From positions 62,001 through 126,000 of the forward strand of contig NZ_JNXT01000059.1 of NCBI RefSeq assembly GCF_000716675.1: DNA of 64,000 bases. Direction: 5' to 3'. Made by a program: the position numbers and the translations under genes. The notes under the pieces are model-generated. The model searched no databases, was not told where the DNA came from, and saw only the letters and a list, made by a program, of their open reading frames with translations. Below are positions 1 through 8,813 of the stretch, in pieces. Positions within the stretch are counted from its first letter, which is position 1. Every line of letters begins with the position of its first letter. This DNA is from Streptomyces alboflavus. GTDB lineage: Bacteria > Actinomycetota > Actinomycetes > Streptomycetales > Streptomycetaceae.

Positions 1-200
1 CCTTCGGCATCGCCGCCTCGGCTGTCGGCGCTCACTGCCCCCGCCGGTACCGGACTGAGGATCTCTTCGTACGCGAACTCGGCGACGATCTTGGCGAGGA
101 GTCGGCGCCCGGCCTCCTCCCAGCGTTCCGCGGTCAGCTCAGGCGGGTCGTAAAGGGCGGCGGGGTCGTTGGGTGTCGCGGGGTCGGAAAGATTCGGCAC
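1..200 (-). CDS. IucA/IucC-family siderophore synthetase, N-terminal fragment
   Basis: The gene reads leftwards from a GTG at 200, preceded by a GAGGAG ribosome site, and is cut by the window edge after about 66 codons. The visible residues (PELTAERWEEAGRRLLAKIV, then AEFAYEEILSP) resemble the first helices of NRPS-independent siderophore synthetases such as DesD and IucC, which condense carboxylic acids with hydroxamate amines using ATP. It follows the acyltransferase gene by 94 bp and is the fourth gene of the siderophore operon. The catalytic domain lies outside the window, so the family call rests on the N-terminus and context. Confidence 0.7.
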   Translation of the reverse strand, partial: MPNLSDPATPNDPAALYDPPELTAERWEEAGRRLLAKIVAEFAYEEILSPVPAGAVSADSRGGDAE

Positions 201-294
201 GGGGACTCCTCGGGGAGGGAACCGGATCGGGTCGAGCGGTGTATCAGAAGTGAGCGGATCGAAGTGAGCAGATGAGAGGGGCGGGCCGAGCGGG

Positions 295-1071
295 TCACAG
301 CACGGCGCGCAGGGCCCGGTCACGGACCATGAGTGCCGCTCGTTTGTCGGGGAGGTCCACCTCGGCGGCGAAGCGGAACCCGGCACTGAGAAAGGCAGAG
401 ACGGAGGGGGTGTTGCGCAGATCTGGTTCGGCTACGACACGTGCGCAGGAGGGGCGGTGATCGAGTACGAGGTCGGCGACGGCCCGGAGCAGGGTGGTGC
501 CGAGGCCTCGGCCGCGATCGGCGACGCCGCCGACGAGGAGGTGGATCCCGGTGTCGTGAGGGCGTGCGGGGTAGTGGCGGGCGAGGGGGTCGAGGTCGGC
601 GCGGTAGATCTCCCAGTAGCTCATGGGGGCGCCGTCGAGGACGCCGAGGCAGGGCACGCTGCGCCCGTCGCCGTCGAGCTGGGGGCGCAGGTGGGTCTCC
701 GTGACGGATGGGGGTCCGGCCAGTTCCCAGAAGGCCGCCACGGCGGGGTCGTTCATCCACCTGCTGATCAGCGCCAGGTCGCGTTCGATGCGTACGGGGA
801 CGAGTTGGAAGACGCCGGCTTCGGTGGTGGCCGGGCTCCAGGTGGCCACGTGGTCGAGGAGGTCGCCGCGGGCCGGGTCGGGCTCGGGGGCCGTCGTGGG
901 GTCCGAGCCCGCCGTGGCGTCGGAGCTGAGGTGCGCCGCGTGCCCACCGGAGTCGGCGATCAGCGCGACGAGTTCGTCGGGCAGCCGCAGGTCCAAGGTG
1001 TCGTCGCAGTCCGGGGTGCCCGCGGTGGCGGGATCTGTTCCGGCGTCGGTGCTCGCGTCGGTGGGAGGCAC
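295..1071 (-). CDS. GNAT acyltransferase of siderophore operon (IucB-like)
   Basis: The protein has 258 residues and starts at GTG 1071 behind an AGGAG site eight bases away. The first 85 or so residues are Asp/Thr/Ala-rich linker. The rest is a GNAT fold of the IucB/RhbD type: VRIERDLALISRWMNDP, then a SYWEIYRAD strand, and an acetyl-CoA loop with DRGRGLGTTLL. Such enzymes acylate an N-hydroxylated diamine before condensation. It lies between two IucA/IucC genes, which supports that role. The hydroxylase expected to make its substrate is not in the window. Substrate and acyl group are not predictable. Confidence 0.85.
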   Translation of the reverse strand: MPPTDASTDAGTDPATAGTPDCDDTLDLRLPDELVALIADSGGHAAHLSSDATAGSDPTTAPEPDPARGDLLDHVATWSPATTEAGVFQLVPVRIERDLALISRWMNDPAVAAFWELAGPPSVTETHLRPQLDGDGRSVPCLGVLDGAPMSYWEIYRADLDPLARHYPARPHDTGIHLLVGGVADRGRGLGTTLLRAVADLVLDHRPSCARVVAEPDLRNTPSVSAFLSAGFRFAAEVDLPDKRAALMVRDRALRAVL

Positions 1072-1250
1072 GGCGTCGCTCCTCTCGGAGGGGATCGGAG
1101 GGGAAGGGTTCGGCAGGGGTGGGGCCTGGTCCTCAGGAAGGGGTCATGGTCATCGGCGGGGAAAGGGGGCGTGGCCCCCAGTGGCGCAAACGAAGTGGTC
1201 GTGGCCACCGGGGAGTTGGTGGATCCGGGCGGGGTTCGGGGTGGAGCGGG

Positions 1251-3365
1251 TCACGTATGGAGGGGATTCGAGATGGTGACGTAGACGGATTGGGTGTCGA
1301 CGGGCCCGACGAGTTCGTCGAGTCCGTGCAGGCGGGTCAGCAGGTTGGCCTTGCACCGCAGCACGGGTGAGTCGAGCAACCGGGCGGGCAGCGGGGTACG
1401 GAGCCGGTCGGGGCCCGAGGCGGCGGCGAGGAGGAAGCGGCGGAACGCGGCGAGCAACAGCCGTTCTTCGGCGAGGCGTTCGGCGCCCAGGGCGCCGATG
1501 AGGCCGAGGACGTTGTTGATGCCGAGGTAGTAGGCGAAGCGTTCGTCGGTGACCTCGTCGGAGACGAAGGTGTCGCTCTGTCGGCCGATGCCGGGGAGCC
1601 GCTTGTCCAGCTCGGCGCGGCGGGATTCGCGGAAGTAGTAGCCCTGGTTGTCGCGGTAGCGGCCGCCGGTGGGCCAGCCGTCGGGGTCGAGCAGCAGCAG
1701 GGTGTTCTGCTGGTGGGCCTCCAAGGCGACGCCCGCTTCGCTGTCCAGCCAGAGCACGGGGCGTACGACGTTCTGGAGGTAGCGCAGGAACCACTCCGTG
1801 GCGACGGCTCCTCGTGGGCGGCCGGTGTGTCCGGCGAGCCGGGTGATGATCACGGCGAGCCGGGAGCGCATGAGCGGCCGGTCCTGGCCGGTGGGCTGGG
1901 CGGGCGGCCGGGGCGAGACGAGGCCGGCGATGCAGGTCGCGTCGTCGCCGGAACGGAAGGGGTTGTGCCGGATCATCACGTCGAGTCCGGGGACGGCTTC
2001 CCCGTCGGCTCCGGTGACGGCGAGCCAGGCCGGGTCGCGGATCACGTCGAAGCCGGGATGGGCCGCCTGCCACTGCTCGGCGAGGCCGCTGCGCAACAGC
2101 CGGTGGACCTCGACGCCGCGGTGGAGTTCCTTGCGGAGGTTCTCACGACGGGAGTTGGTGATGCGCAGGGCCAGCGAGAGCTTCAGCATGGCCGGGGCGC
2201 CGGAGCGGTAGAGGGTGCGGACGGAGGAGGTGGGGTGCCAGGGTGCGCCGTGCGGGCCGAGGTCCTTGAGGAGTCCGGCGTCGAGCAGCGCGGCGGTCTC
2301 GGGGCGGTGGCGGAGTTCGCGGATCTGCCACGGGTGTGCGGGCAGCACGGCGTGATCGTCCGGCAGCGGCAGGTCGGGGCCCGCGAGGCGGGCGGCGAGC
2401 TGGTCGGCGGGGACGGTGCGGCCGCGTTCGGTCCAGGCCGAGTCCATGGCGAGCACCGAGCGTTCGACGGCGAGCCAGTGCAGCGGGAAGGCGCCGCGCA
2501 ACTCGGGTGAGTAGAGCCGGGATTCGGTGTCGGACAGTCCCTCGCGGCTCTTCGGGGTCGGGTGCAGCGGGTGACCGAGGAGGAGGGACTGTTCGGCGGC
2601 CAGGAACAGGTCGGGGATGTCGCCTGGATTGTTCCTGCGGTCGGCGATGAAGTCGGCGGTGCGGCGGACGGAGTCGGCGACGCGGGCCACCAGGTCGGCG
2701 CCGTCGGGGGCTTCCCGGGCCTCGGTGGGTTCGGCTTCGGACGCTTCCCCGAGGGCCGCGGTCGGCGGGACCGCCGGTTGCGGTTGTGGCTGCGGCTGCT
2801 CCGGGCCGGGCTGCGCCTGGGGGTCCGAGTCGGTGAATTCGCCACGCTGGGTGTCGGGTTGGGCGGCGGCGTCGGGGGTGTGTGCGGTGTGCTCCCGGGT
2901 GGGGCCGTGGGTAGCTTCGGCCGTGCGGGCTGTCTCGCGGCTCAGGAGGGCGGCGACGGTGACGGCGTCGACCGGTGGCGCGGTGGTGGGGCCGTCTTCC
3001 AGGCAAGGGGGGCCGAAGCGGTGCCAGCCGGTCGGGGACCAGTAGTCCACGGGGACGAGGAGGGCGGTGCCGCTGGCTTTGAGGGGGATGCGCAGGGAGC
3101 CGTGTTCCGGTGCGGCCATGTCGTTCTCCCGCACCCAGCAGCGCAGCAGGTTCTCGACGGCTGCGGCCTGGGCCGCGGTGTGCGGGTCGGGGTGGTCGAG
3201 GAGGTCGGTGGTGCCGTGGTGCAGTCGCTCGGCCTCCTGGCTCCTGCCTTTCTGCCGCGGGACCGTACTGGCCTCCGCCGTCTGCGGGGACTGCGCGGAC
3301 TGTGTGCCGCACGCTGCCGGTGGGTGCGGTTGGGGACGGCCGTCGGGTGCGGGGGTGGCGTTCAA
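1251..3365 (-). CDS. IucA/IucC siderophore synthetase with low-complexity inserts
   Basis: This is an NIS synthetase expected to join citrate or a related acid to a hydroxylated amine through an acyl-adenylate. The core is clear from about residue 225: LFLAAEQSLLLGHPLHPTPK, then HPWQI, SVRTLY and SLALRITNSRREN motifs, and HQQN with DRNNQ-like DNQGYYFRES near the C-terminus. At 704 residues it is about 100 longer than usual. The excess is a 40-residue disordered N-terminus and a Pro/Gln/Ala/Glu-rich stretch at about 145-220. The start is TTG 3365 behind AAGGA. It is preceded by the aminotransferase and followed by the GNAT gene. Confidence 0.88.
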   Translation of the reverse strand: MNATPAPDGRPQPHPPAACGTQSAQSPQTAEASTVPRQKGRSQEAERLHHGTTDLLDHPDPHTAAQAAAVENLLRCWVRENDMAAPEHGSLRIPLKASGTALLVPVDYWSPTGWHRFGPPCLEDGPTTAPPVDAVTVAALLSRETARTAEATHGPTREHTAHTPDAAAQPDTQRGEFTDSDPQAQPGPEQPQPQPQPAVPPTAALGEASEAEPTEAREAPDGADLVARVADSVRRTADFIADRRNNPGDIPDLFLAAEQSLLLGHPLHPTPKSREGLSDTESRLYSPELRGAFPLHWLAVERSVLAMDSAWTERGRTVPADQLAARLAGPDLPLPDDHAVLPAHPWQIRELRHRPETAALLDAGLLKDLGPHGAPWHPTSSVRTLYRSGAPAMLKLSLALRITNSRRENLRKELHRGVEVHRLLRSGLAEQWQAAHPGFDVIRDPAWLAVTGADGEAVPGLDVMIRHNPFRSGDDATCIAGLVSPRPPAQPTGQDRPLMRSRLAVIITRLAGHTGRPRGAVATEWFLRYLQNVVRPVLWLDSEAGVALEAHQQNTLLLLDPDGWPTGGRYRDNQGYYFRESRRAELDKRLPGIGRQSDTFVSDEVTDERFAYYLGINNVLGLIGALGAERLAEERLLLAAFRRFLLAAASGPDRLRTPLPARLLDSPVLRCKANLLTRLHGLDELVGPVDTQSVYVTISNPLHT

Positions 3366-3549
3366 GAGGGTTCCTTGTGTGGTTGATCGGGCTCCGTTTG
3401 GCGACGGGCGGTGTTGGGCGGGACGGGTCGCGGAGGGGGCACAGGGTGGGACGGTGACGGACGCGCCTGGGAGGTGATGGTGCGGCTGCGCCTGTCACCA
3501 GGTCGGTCGGTTCGTGCCCGGCTCGGTCAGGGGACGTGCGTCGCGGTGG

Positions 3550-5466
3550 TCATGGATGGTCCGGTGCGAGTCTGCCGTCGGGGGTGCGGCGGTGGGAACG
3601 CTCCGCCGCGGTGAGGGCATCGGCGAGTCGGTCGAGGACCGCGGTCGCCTGTTCGTCCGTGATGGTGAGGGGAGGCAGGAGTCGCACGACGCTGGAGTGC
3701 CGTCCGCCGAGTTCGACGATGAGCCCGCGGCGCAGGCACTCGCGCTGTACGGCGGCGGCCAGTTCGGGGGCCGGTGGGTGCGGACGGGTGTCGGGGAGGT
3801 CGTGCGGCCGGTGGTGCTGAAGGTGATTGTGCCGGTGCGGGTGCTGGTGTGGGTACTGGGCACTGGCCGGAGGCGCGGTGGGCATGGTCACGGGGGGTGC
3901 GGTCGTCGGGGGTGCGGGGGCCGGTTGCGCGGGGGCTGTGGGGGCGTACGAGGTGCTTGGGGTCTGTGAGGTGGACGCGGAAGGCGCCGTCGCGTGGCCC
4001 AAGTGCAGGGTGCGGGAGGCGGGTTGGGGGCTTTCCGGGTCCACGAGTTCGACGCCCAGCATGAGGCCGAGCCCGCGGACGTCGCCGACGCAAGCGTGGT
4101 CGGCAGCGAGGGAGCGCAGACCGCCGAGCATGCGGGCGCCGAGGGTGGCGGCGCGTTCGGCGAGGCGGTTCTCGCGTACGTGGGCGAGGGTGGCGGCGCC
4201 GGCGGCCATGGCGAGTTGGTTGCCGCGGAAGGTGCCCGCGTGGGCGCCGGGGGGCCAGACGTCGAGGTCGTCGCGGTAGACCACGACGGCGAGGGGGAGG
4301 CTGCCGCCGATCGCCTTGGACAGGACGAGGACGTCGGGGACGATGCCGCTGTGCTCGACGGCCCAGAAGGCGCCGGTGCGGCCGACGCCGGTCTGTACCT
4401 CGTCGGCGATGAGAGGGATGCCACGGGCCGCGGTGATGTCGCGCATCCGGCGGAGCCAGGCGTCGGGGGCGGGGAGGACTCCGCCTTCGCCCTGGACGGG
4501 TTCGAGGATCATGGCGGCGGGGGCAGGGACGCCGGACTTGGTGTCGTCGAGGAGGTTCTCGGTCCAGCGGGCGGCGAGTTCGGCTCCGTTGGGGCCGCCG
4601 ATGCCGAAGGGGCAGCGGTAGTCCTGCGGGTAGGGCAGGCGGGCGACGCGGACGTCGCGGGCGCCGCCGGATGCTTCGAGGGCTCCTGCGGTCATGCCGT
4701 GGTAGGCGCCGGTGAAGGCGAGCAGGCCCTCGCGGCCGGTGGCCGTGCGGGTGAGTTTGAGGGCCGCTTCGACCGCGTCGGTTCCGGCGGGGCCGCAGAA
4801 CTGGATGCGGGCGTGGTCGGCGAGGGCGGGCGGGAGGGTGCGGAACAGTTCGGTGGTGAAGGCGTCCTTGACGGGGGTGGCCAGGTCGAGGACGTGGAGG
4901 GGGGCTCCGGAGTCGAGGACGTTGCGGATGGCTTCGAGGACGACGGGGTGGTTGTGGCCGAGGGCGAGTGTGCCCGCGCCGGAGAGACAGTCCAGGTAGC
5001 GCTGTCCGTCGGCGCCCTCGATGGTCATGCCGCGGGCTCGGACGGGGACGATCGGCAGGGCTCGCGCGTAGGTGCGCGCGGCGGACTCGCGGGCGGACTG
5101 GCGGCGCAGGATGCCTTCGTGCGCGCCCCTGTCGGGGGTGGGGGTGCCTGACTGATGCGTGCCGGTTTGGTGCACGGCCTTGCCCTGCGCGCCGCTGTCC
5201 TGCGCACTCTCCTCGCGGGCGACACCCTCAGGCACAACACCCTCACGCCCACCCTCCTCGCGCACGGCGCCCTCGCCAGCACCCTCCACGTCCGCGCACC
5301 CCTCGTACACAGCACCGTCACGTGCGACACCCACACGCATGACAGCGTCGCCCGCAGCACCCCCACCACGCCCGGCCACCTCACCGGCAGTTCCCTGCTC
5401 CGCGGCCCCCGCCGCGATTTCGCGCCCCGCGGGCACCACCGCGGAAGCAGGCTCGATCACGGCCAC
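3550..5466 (-). CDS. Class III PLP aminotransferase (diaminobutyrate type) with disordered inserts
   Basis: It probably supplies a diamine precursor by transamination (2,4-diaminobutyrate:2-oxoglutarate type) for the downstream siderophore synthetases. The fold is clear: YLDCLSGAGTLALGHNHP, the FTGAYHGMT PLP-phosphate segment, IADEVQTGVGRTG, and the PLP lysine in LVLSKAIGGSLP. The start is GTG 5466, chosen for GGGAGGA nine bases upstream; the open frame extends much further without homology. At 638 residues it is about 180 too long: residues of roughly 10-115 are Gly/Glu/Ala-rich, and a Pro/Ala/His-rich block interrupts the C-terminal domain between VELVDPES and ELAAAVQRECLRRGL. Confidence 0.88.
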   Translation of the reverse strand: MAVIEPASAVVPAGREIAAGAAEQGTAGEVAGRGGGAAGDAVMRVGVARDGAVYEGCADVEGAGEGAVREEGGREGVVPEGVAREESAQDSGAQGKAVHQTGTHQSGTPTPDRGAHEGILRRQSARESAARTYARALPIVPVRARGMTIEGADGQRYLDCLSGAGTLALGHNHPVVLEAIRNVLDSGAPLHVLDLATPVKDAFTTELFRTLPPALADHARIQFCGPAGTDAVEAALKLTRTATGREGLLAFTGAYHGMTAGALEASGGARDVRVARLPYPQDYRCPFGIGGPNGAELAARWTENLLDDTKSGVPAPAAMILEPVQGEGGVLPAPDAWLRRMRDITAARGIPLIADEVQTGVGRTGAFWAVEHSGIVPDVLVLSKAIGGSLPLAVVVYRDDLDVWPPGAHAGTFRGNQLAMAAGAATLAHVRENRLAERAATLGARMLGGLRSLAADHACVGDVRGLGLMLGVELVDPESPQPASRTLHLGHATAPSASTSQTPSTSYAPTAPAQPAPAPPTTAPPVTMPTAPPASAQYPHQHPHRHNHLQHHRPHDLPDTRPHPPAPELAAAVQRECLRRGLIVELGGRHSSVVRLLPPLTITDEQATAVLDRLADALTAAERSHRRTPDGRLAPDHP

Positions 5467-5881
5467 AGCTGTTGGTCCTCCCGCTGGGACTTGACGCGGG
5501 CCCGCGGATTTCGGTCGGGCGCGCGAGCGAGTTGGCGCGGGGGCTGAACGCGCGCGGCGTGTCCCCCGTACGTACCAACGACGGCACGTGCGCGGGATCA
5601 CGGGTGCCGGGAAGATCCTTGCCGTGACGGAACCGTTGCCGTCTCGTGGGCCGTCCCCAACGGCACCGGCATAGTGTGGGGTGCCGTTCATCAGCACCAA
5701 GGTGTTCCGCACCGCGGGCAAATCCGGACGTTCGGTACCACCGACGACCGGGCGCCCGCCAGCACGGGCATCCGCGCGCCCCCTAGGGGTGCGCCGTGAT
5801 GACCGAGGCCGTACAGAAGGACGTACGGCACCACGATGTACGGCATTTGGAACGATTTCGAGGCCCAGGGGGATTCTCACC
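5467..5881. other. Intergenic region between siderophore operon and protease A
   Basis: This 415-bp divergent spacer must hold promoters for both sides. I see no clear 19-bp iron box of the DmdR/IdeR type upstream of the aminotransferase, although one might be expected. The only distinct feature is the 25-bp element shared with the second protease gene (5652-5676). No convincing small gene was found. Confidence 0.5.
5652..5676 (+). promoter_or_regulatory. Upstream element shared by both protease genes (copy 1)
   Basis: This 25-bp block begins CGTCCCCAA and ends GGCATAGTG. It matches 21 of 25 bases at 7276-7300 upstream of the paralogous protease. The surrounding spacers are not obviously alike, so it looks like a retained promoter or operator. 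CATAGT could serve as a -10, but no good -35 is visible. Confidence 0.5.
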
Positions 5882-7108
5882 ATGCGACCCATACGTCCGC
5901 TCTTCAGCTCCCGCAGTGGGAGGAGCGCGCGCGGCAGGACCTCCCCCGTGGCGGCCGCCGTCGCGCTCGGCGCGGCGCTCGTTCTGACGGCGACCGCCTG
6001 CGGCCCGAGTGACGACAACGCGGGCGACTCGTCCGCGTCGCAGCCCGGCGACAAGGGCGACGACAAGATCCAGCTTCCCGGCGACATCCAGGACCGGCTC
6101 AAGGAGCACGGCATCGACCTGGACAAGTGGAAGGACGGCGCCTGGAAGAACTGGGACAAGGACGACTGGCTGCGCGAGGCGGGCGACTTCGTCAACCCGA
6201 TCATCGAGGACCTCTGGGACCCGGACCGCATGCGGGACGCGGACAAGAACCCGGACCGCGGTGTCGACGAGGGCGACATCTCCGGTGACCAGGGCGTGAC
6301 GGACCCGACGCCGGAGCCCGTCGAGGCCGCGGCCGTGAAGACGCCGTACCACGACCAGGTCCCCGCGGCCGGCAAGCTCTTCTTCGACGGTCCCGAGGGC
6401 TCCATGGTCTGCTCGGCCACGGTCGTCAAGGACCCGAAGAACCCGGGCAAGTCCAACATGGTGTGGACCGCCGGTCACTGCGTCCACGCGGGCGCCAAGG
6501 GCGGCTGGTACCGCAACATCGCCTTCGTCCCGTCGTACAACGACAGCGGCACGCCCACCACGGAGCTCCAGGGCAAGCCCAAGGAAGAGGTCGCTCCGTA
6601 CGGCGTCTGGTGGGGCGACTGGGCACAGACGTCCGACCAGTGGATCGAGACGGGCGGCCCGACGGGCGGCAAGGGCGCTCCTTACGACTTCGCGGTGATC
6701 CACGTGACGCCGGAGAAGGGCAGCGAGGGCAAGTCCCTGGAGGAGACGGTCGGCACCGCTCTGCCGGTGGACTTCGACGCCCCCGCGGTGCCGAAGATCA
6801 AGGACATGACGGCGACCGGCTACCCGGCGGCGTCGCCGTTCGACGGCCAGAAGCAGTTCCAGTGCGCGGACAAGCCGGGCCGCCTCTCCCTGAGCAAGCC
6901 CGACCCGACGATGTACCGGATCGGCTGCACCATGACCGGCGGTTCGTCCGGTGGCGGCTGGGTCACGGAGGGCCAGGACGGCAAGCCCGCGCTGGTGTCG
7001 AACACGTCGATCGGCCCGGTGACGGCGGGCTGGCTCGCGGGTCCGCGCCTCGGTGACGAGGCCAAGGGCATCTACAACGCGGTGAGCAAGAGGTTCGCAG
7101 GGCAGTAG
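5882..7108 (+). CDS. Secreted S1-family serine protease, probable lipoprotein (copy A)
   Basis: The 408-residue protein is a trypsin-like protease exported to the cell surface. The signal peptide ends in TATAC, with Cys40 as likely lipidation site (the -3 residue is Ala, not Leu, so the lipobox is imperfect). A conserved region at about 64-118 contains LKEHGID and DKWKDGAWKNW. The protease domain has His199 in WTAGHCVH, Asp269 in YDFAVIHV and Ser356 in GGSSGGGW, plus cysteines near His and Ser that may pair. The start is ATG 5882 with GGGGGA upstream; the open frame from 5681 adds residues with no signal sequence. It is paralogous to the next gene. Substrate unknown. Confidence 0.85.
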   Translation: MRPIRPLFSSRSGRSARGRTSPVAAAVALGAALVLTATACGPSDDNAGDSSASQPGDKGDDKIQLPGDIQDRLKEHGIDLDKWKDGAWKNWDKDDWLREAGDFVNPIIEDLWDPDRMRDADKNPDRGVDEGDISGDQGVTDPTPEPVEAAAVKTPYHDQVPAAGKLFFDGPEGSMVCSATVVKDPKNPGKSNMVWTAGHCVHAGAKGGWYRNIAFVPSYNDSGTPTTELQGKPKEEVAPYGVWWGDWAQTSDQWIETGGPTGGKGAPYDFAVIHVTPEKGSEGKSLEETVGTALPVDFDAPAVPKIKDMTATGYPAASPFDGQKQFQCADKPGRLSLSKPDPTMYRIGCTMTGGSSGGGWVTEGQDGKPALVSNTSIGPVTAGWLAGPRLGDEAKGIYNAVSKRFAGQ

Positions 7109-7388
7109 GCAGTCGGGGCGGTGCGACGTCACCGCCGGTGGGTCGGCCTCGATTCCCGAGGCCGCCCCACCATCCGCTTCGTCCGCGTACGAGACGCGTA
7201 CGAGACGCGTACGAAAAGCGTGCGTGCGGCGTACGCGCATCAGCGCGGCGAAACCTTCACCGCCCCGCCGCTGTTCGTCCCCAATTCCACAGGCATAGTG
7301 GGAGCTCACGTCGGCCCGGGCGGCGGACGCCACGCCCACGCCTGACACGCACATGGCAAATACACGTTCCTACGGGGGTTACAGCTAC
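7109..7388 (+). promoter_or_regulatory. Spacer between protease genes with short repeats and shared element
   Basis: At 7187-7223 an 11-bp unit GTACGAGACGC occurs twice in tandem, followed by a degenerate third copy. The second copy of the shared 25-bp upstream element lies at 7276-7300, about 90 bases before protease B. Each protease thus seems to have its own promoter. Confidence 0.45.
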
Positions 7389-8603
7389 ATGCGTTCCATT
7401 CGTGCGCCCTTCGCGCGCAGCCGCGGCCGCCGCGCCGCGCTCGCCGTCACCGGGCTCGCCGCGACCCTGGCGCTCACCGCCACGGGCTGCGGCCCGAGCG
7501 ACGACAAGGCGAGCGACAAGTCGGACAGCGGCTCGGCGCAGGAGGCGGACAAGGGTTCCGGCTCCGACTCCGGCTCCGGTCTGCCCGGCGACCTCGCCGA
7601 CCGGCTCAAGGAGCACGGCATCGATCCGGACAAGTGGAAGGACGGTGCCTGGAAGAACTGGAGCAAGGACGACTGGCTGCGCGAGGCAAAGGACTTCGTC
7701 AACCCGGTCATCGAGGGGCTCTGGAAGCCCGAGCGGATGCAGAAGGCCAAGGACCCGAACAAGACGATCGCGGCGAAGGACGCGACCGCCGACCAGGGCC
7801 AGACCGACCCGGACCCCGCTCCGGTCCGGGCGAAGCCCGAGAAGACGCCGTACCACGACAACGCGGCGCCGGTCGGCAAGATCTTCTTCGACTCCCCCAA
7901 GGGTTCGATGGTCTGCTCCGGCACGGTCGTGAAGGACCCGCGCAACCCGGGCAAGTCCAACCTCGTGTGGACGGCGGGCCACTGTGTGCACGCCGGTTCC
8001 GAGGGCGGCTGGTACCGCAACATCACCTTCGTGCCCTCGTACAACGACCTGGGCAAGTCCGAGGCGGCCCTGAGCAACGCGGCACCGCAGGAGATCGCGC
8101 CGTACGGCCAGTGGTGGGCGGACTGGGTCTCGACGTCCGGTGAGTGGATCGACCAGGGTGCCTCCTCGGGCGGCGCCGGCGCTCCGTACGACTACGCCGT
8201 GATGCACGTGAAGCCGCAGGAGGGCACCAAGTCCCTCGAGGAGACCGTCGGCAACGCGCTGGAGGTCGACTTCTCGACTCCGTCGGCGCAGAGCGTGGCG
8301 TCCATGGGCGCCTGGGGCTACCCGGCCGCGCCGCCGTACAACGGCTTGATCATGCACAAGTGCATCGACAAGCCCGGCCGTCTGTCGCTGGACCCGGCGA
8401 CGCCGACGATGTACCGCATCGGCTGCACCATGACCGGCGGTTCGTCCGGCGGTGGCTGGTTCCGGGTGGTGGGCGACAAGTCCCAGCTGGTGTCCAACAC
8501 GTCGATCGGCCCGGCCGACAACACCTGGCTCGCCGGTCCGCAGCTGGGCAGCGGCGCGAAGCAGGTCTTCGACAACATGAGCGAGAAGTACGGCTCGCAG
8601 TGA
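7389..8603 (+). CDS. Secreted S1-family serine protease, probable lipoprotein (copy B)
   Basis: This 404-residue paralogue of protease A keeps the whole architecture. A signal peptide ends at Cys34 in TATGCGPSDD, a Ser/Gly/Asp-rich linker follows, then the KEHGID...DKWKDGAWKNW region at about 73-112. The trypsin-like domain has His198 (TAGHCVH), Asp268 (YDYAVMHV) and Ser353 (GGSSGGGW). ATG 7389 is chosen because it aligns with the start of protease A and has a GGGGG site; an in-frame ATG at 7353 is possible. The copies differ most in the linker after the signal peptide. It is followed by a strong terminator. Confidence 0.85.
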   Translation: MRSIRAPFARSRGRRAALAVTGLAATLALTATGCGPSDDKASDKSDSGSAQEADKGSGSDSGSGLPGDLADRLKEHGIDPDKWKDGAWKNWSKDDWLREAKDFVNPVIEGLWKPERMQKAKDPNKTIAAKDATADQGQTDPDPAPVRAKPEKTPYHDNAAPVGKIFFDSPKGSMVCSGTVVKDPRNPGKSNLVWTAGHCVHAGSEGGWYRNITFVPSYNDLGKSEAALSNAAPQEIAPYGQWWADWVSTSGEWIDQGASSGGAGAPYDYAVMHVKPQEGTKSLEETVGNALEVDFSTPSAQSVASMGAWGYPAAPPYNGLIMHKCIDKPGRLSLDPATPTMYRIGCTMTGGSSGGGWFRVVGDKSQLVSNTSIGPADNTWLAGPQLGSGAKQVFDNMSEKYGSQ

Positions 8604-8716
8604 GCCGTCGGCCGCCCGGGCCGAAGTGACCCTTCGGCCGCCTGGTCCCGGTGACCCGACGGCGGCCAGGTCCCGGTTGCCCGTAGGCAGTCACGACCGC
8701 GGTGACCTGGAGCTTT

Positions 8717-8765
8717 CACGGTGAAGGCCCCGCCCCCTACGAATGGGGGCGGGGCCTTCACCGTG
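8717..8765. terminator. Bidirectional terminator between protease B and hflX
   Basis: A perfect 21-bp inverted repeat (arms 8717-8737 and 8745-8765, loop TACGAAT) lies between the convergent protease and hflX genes. No long T-run follows, which is usual for actinobacterial terminators. Confidence 0.85.
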
Positions 8766-8813
8766 TGGTGCGCCTACAAGTTCCGCGTCAGCGCGCGGAT
8801 TCTCTGCGTCCGG

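Noticed and set aside
5681..5881. N-terminal extension of protease A from 5681
   Set aside because: The extension lacks a signal peptide and covers the shared promoter-like region. ATG 5882 has a ribosome site and starts the signal sequence as in protease B.
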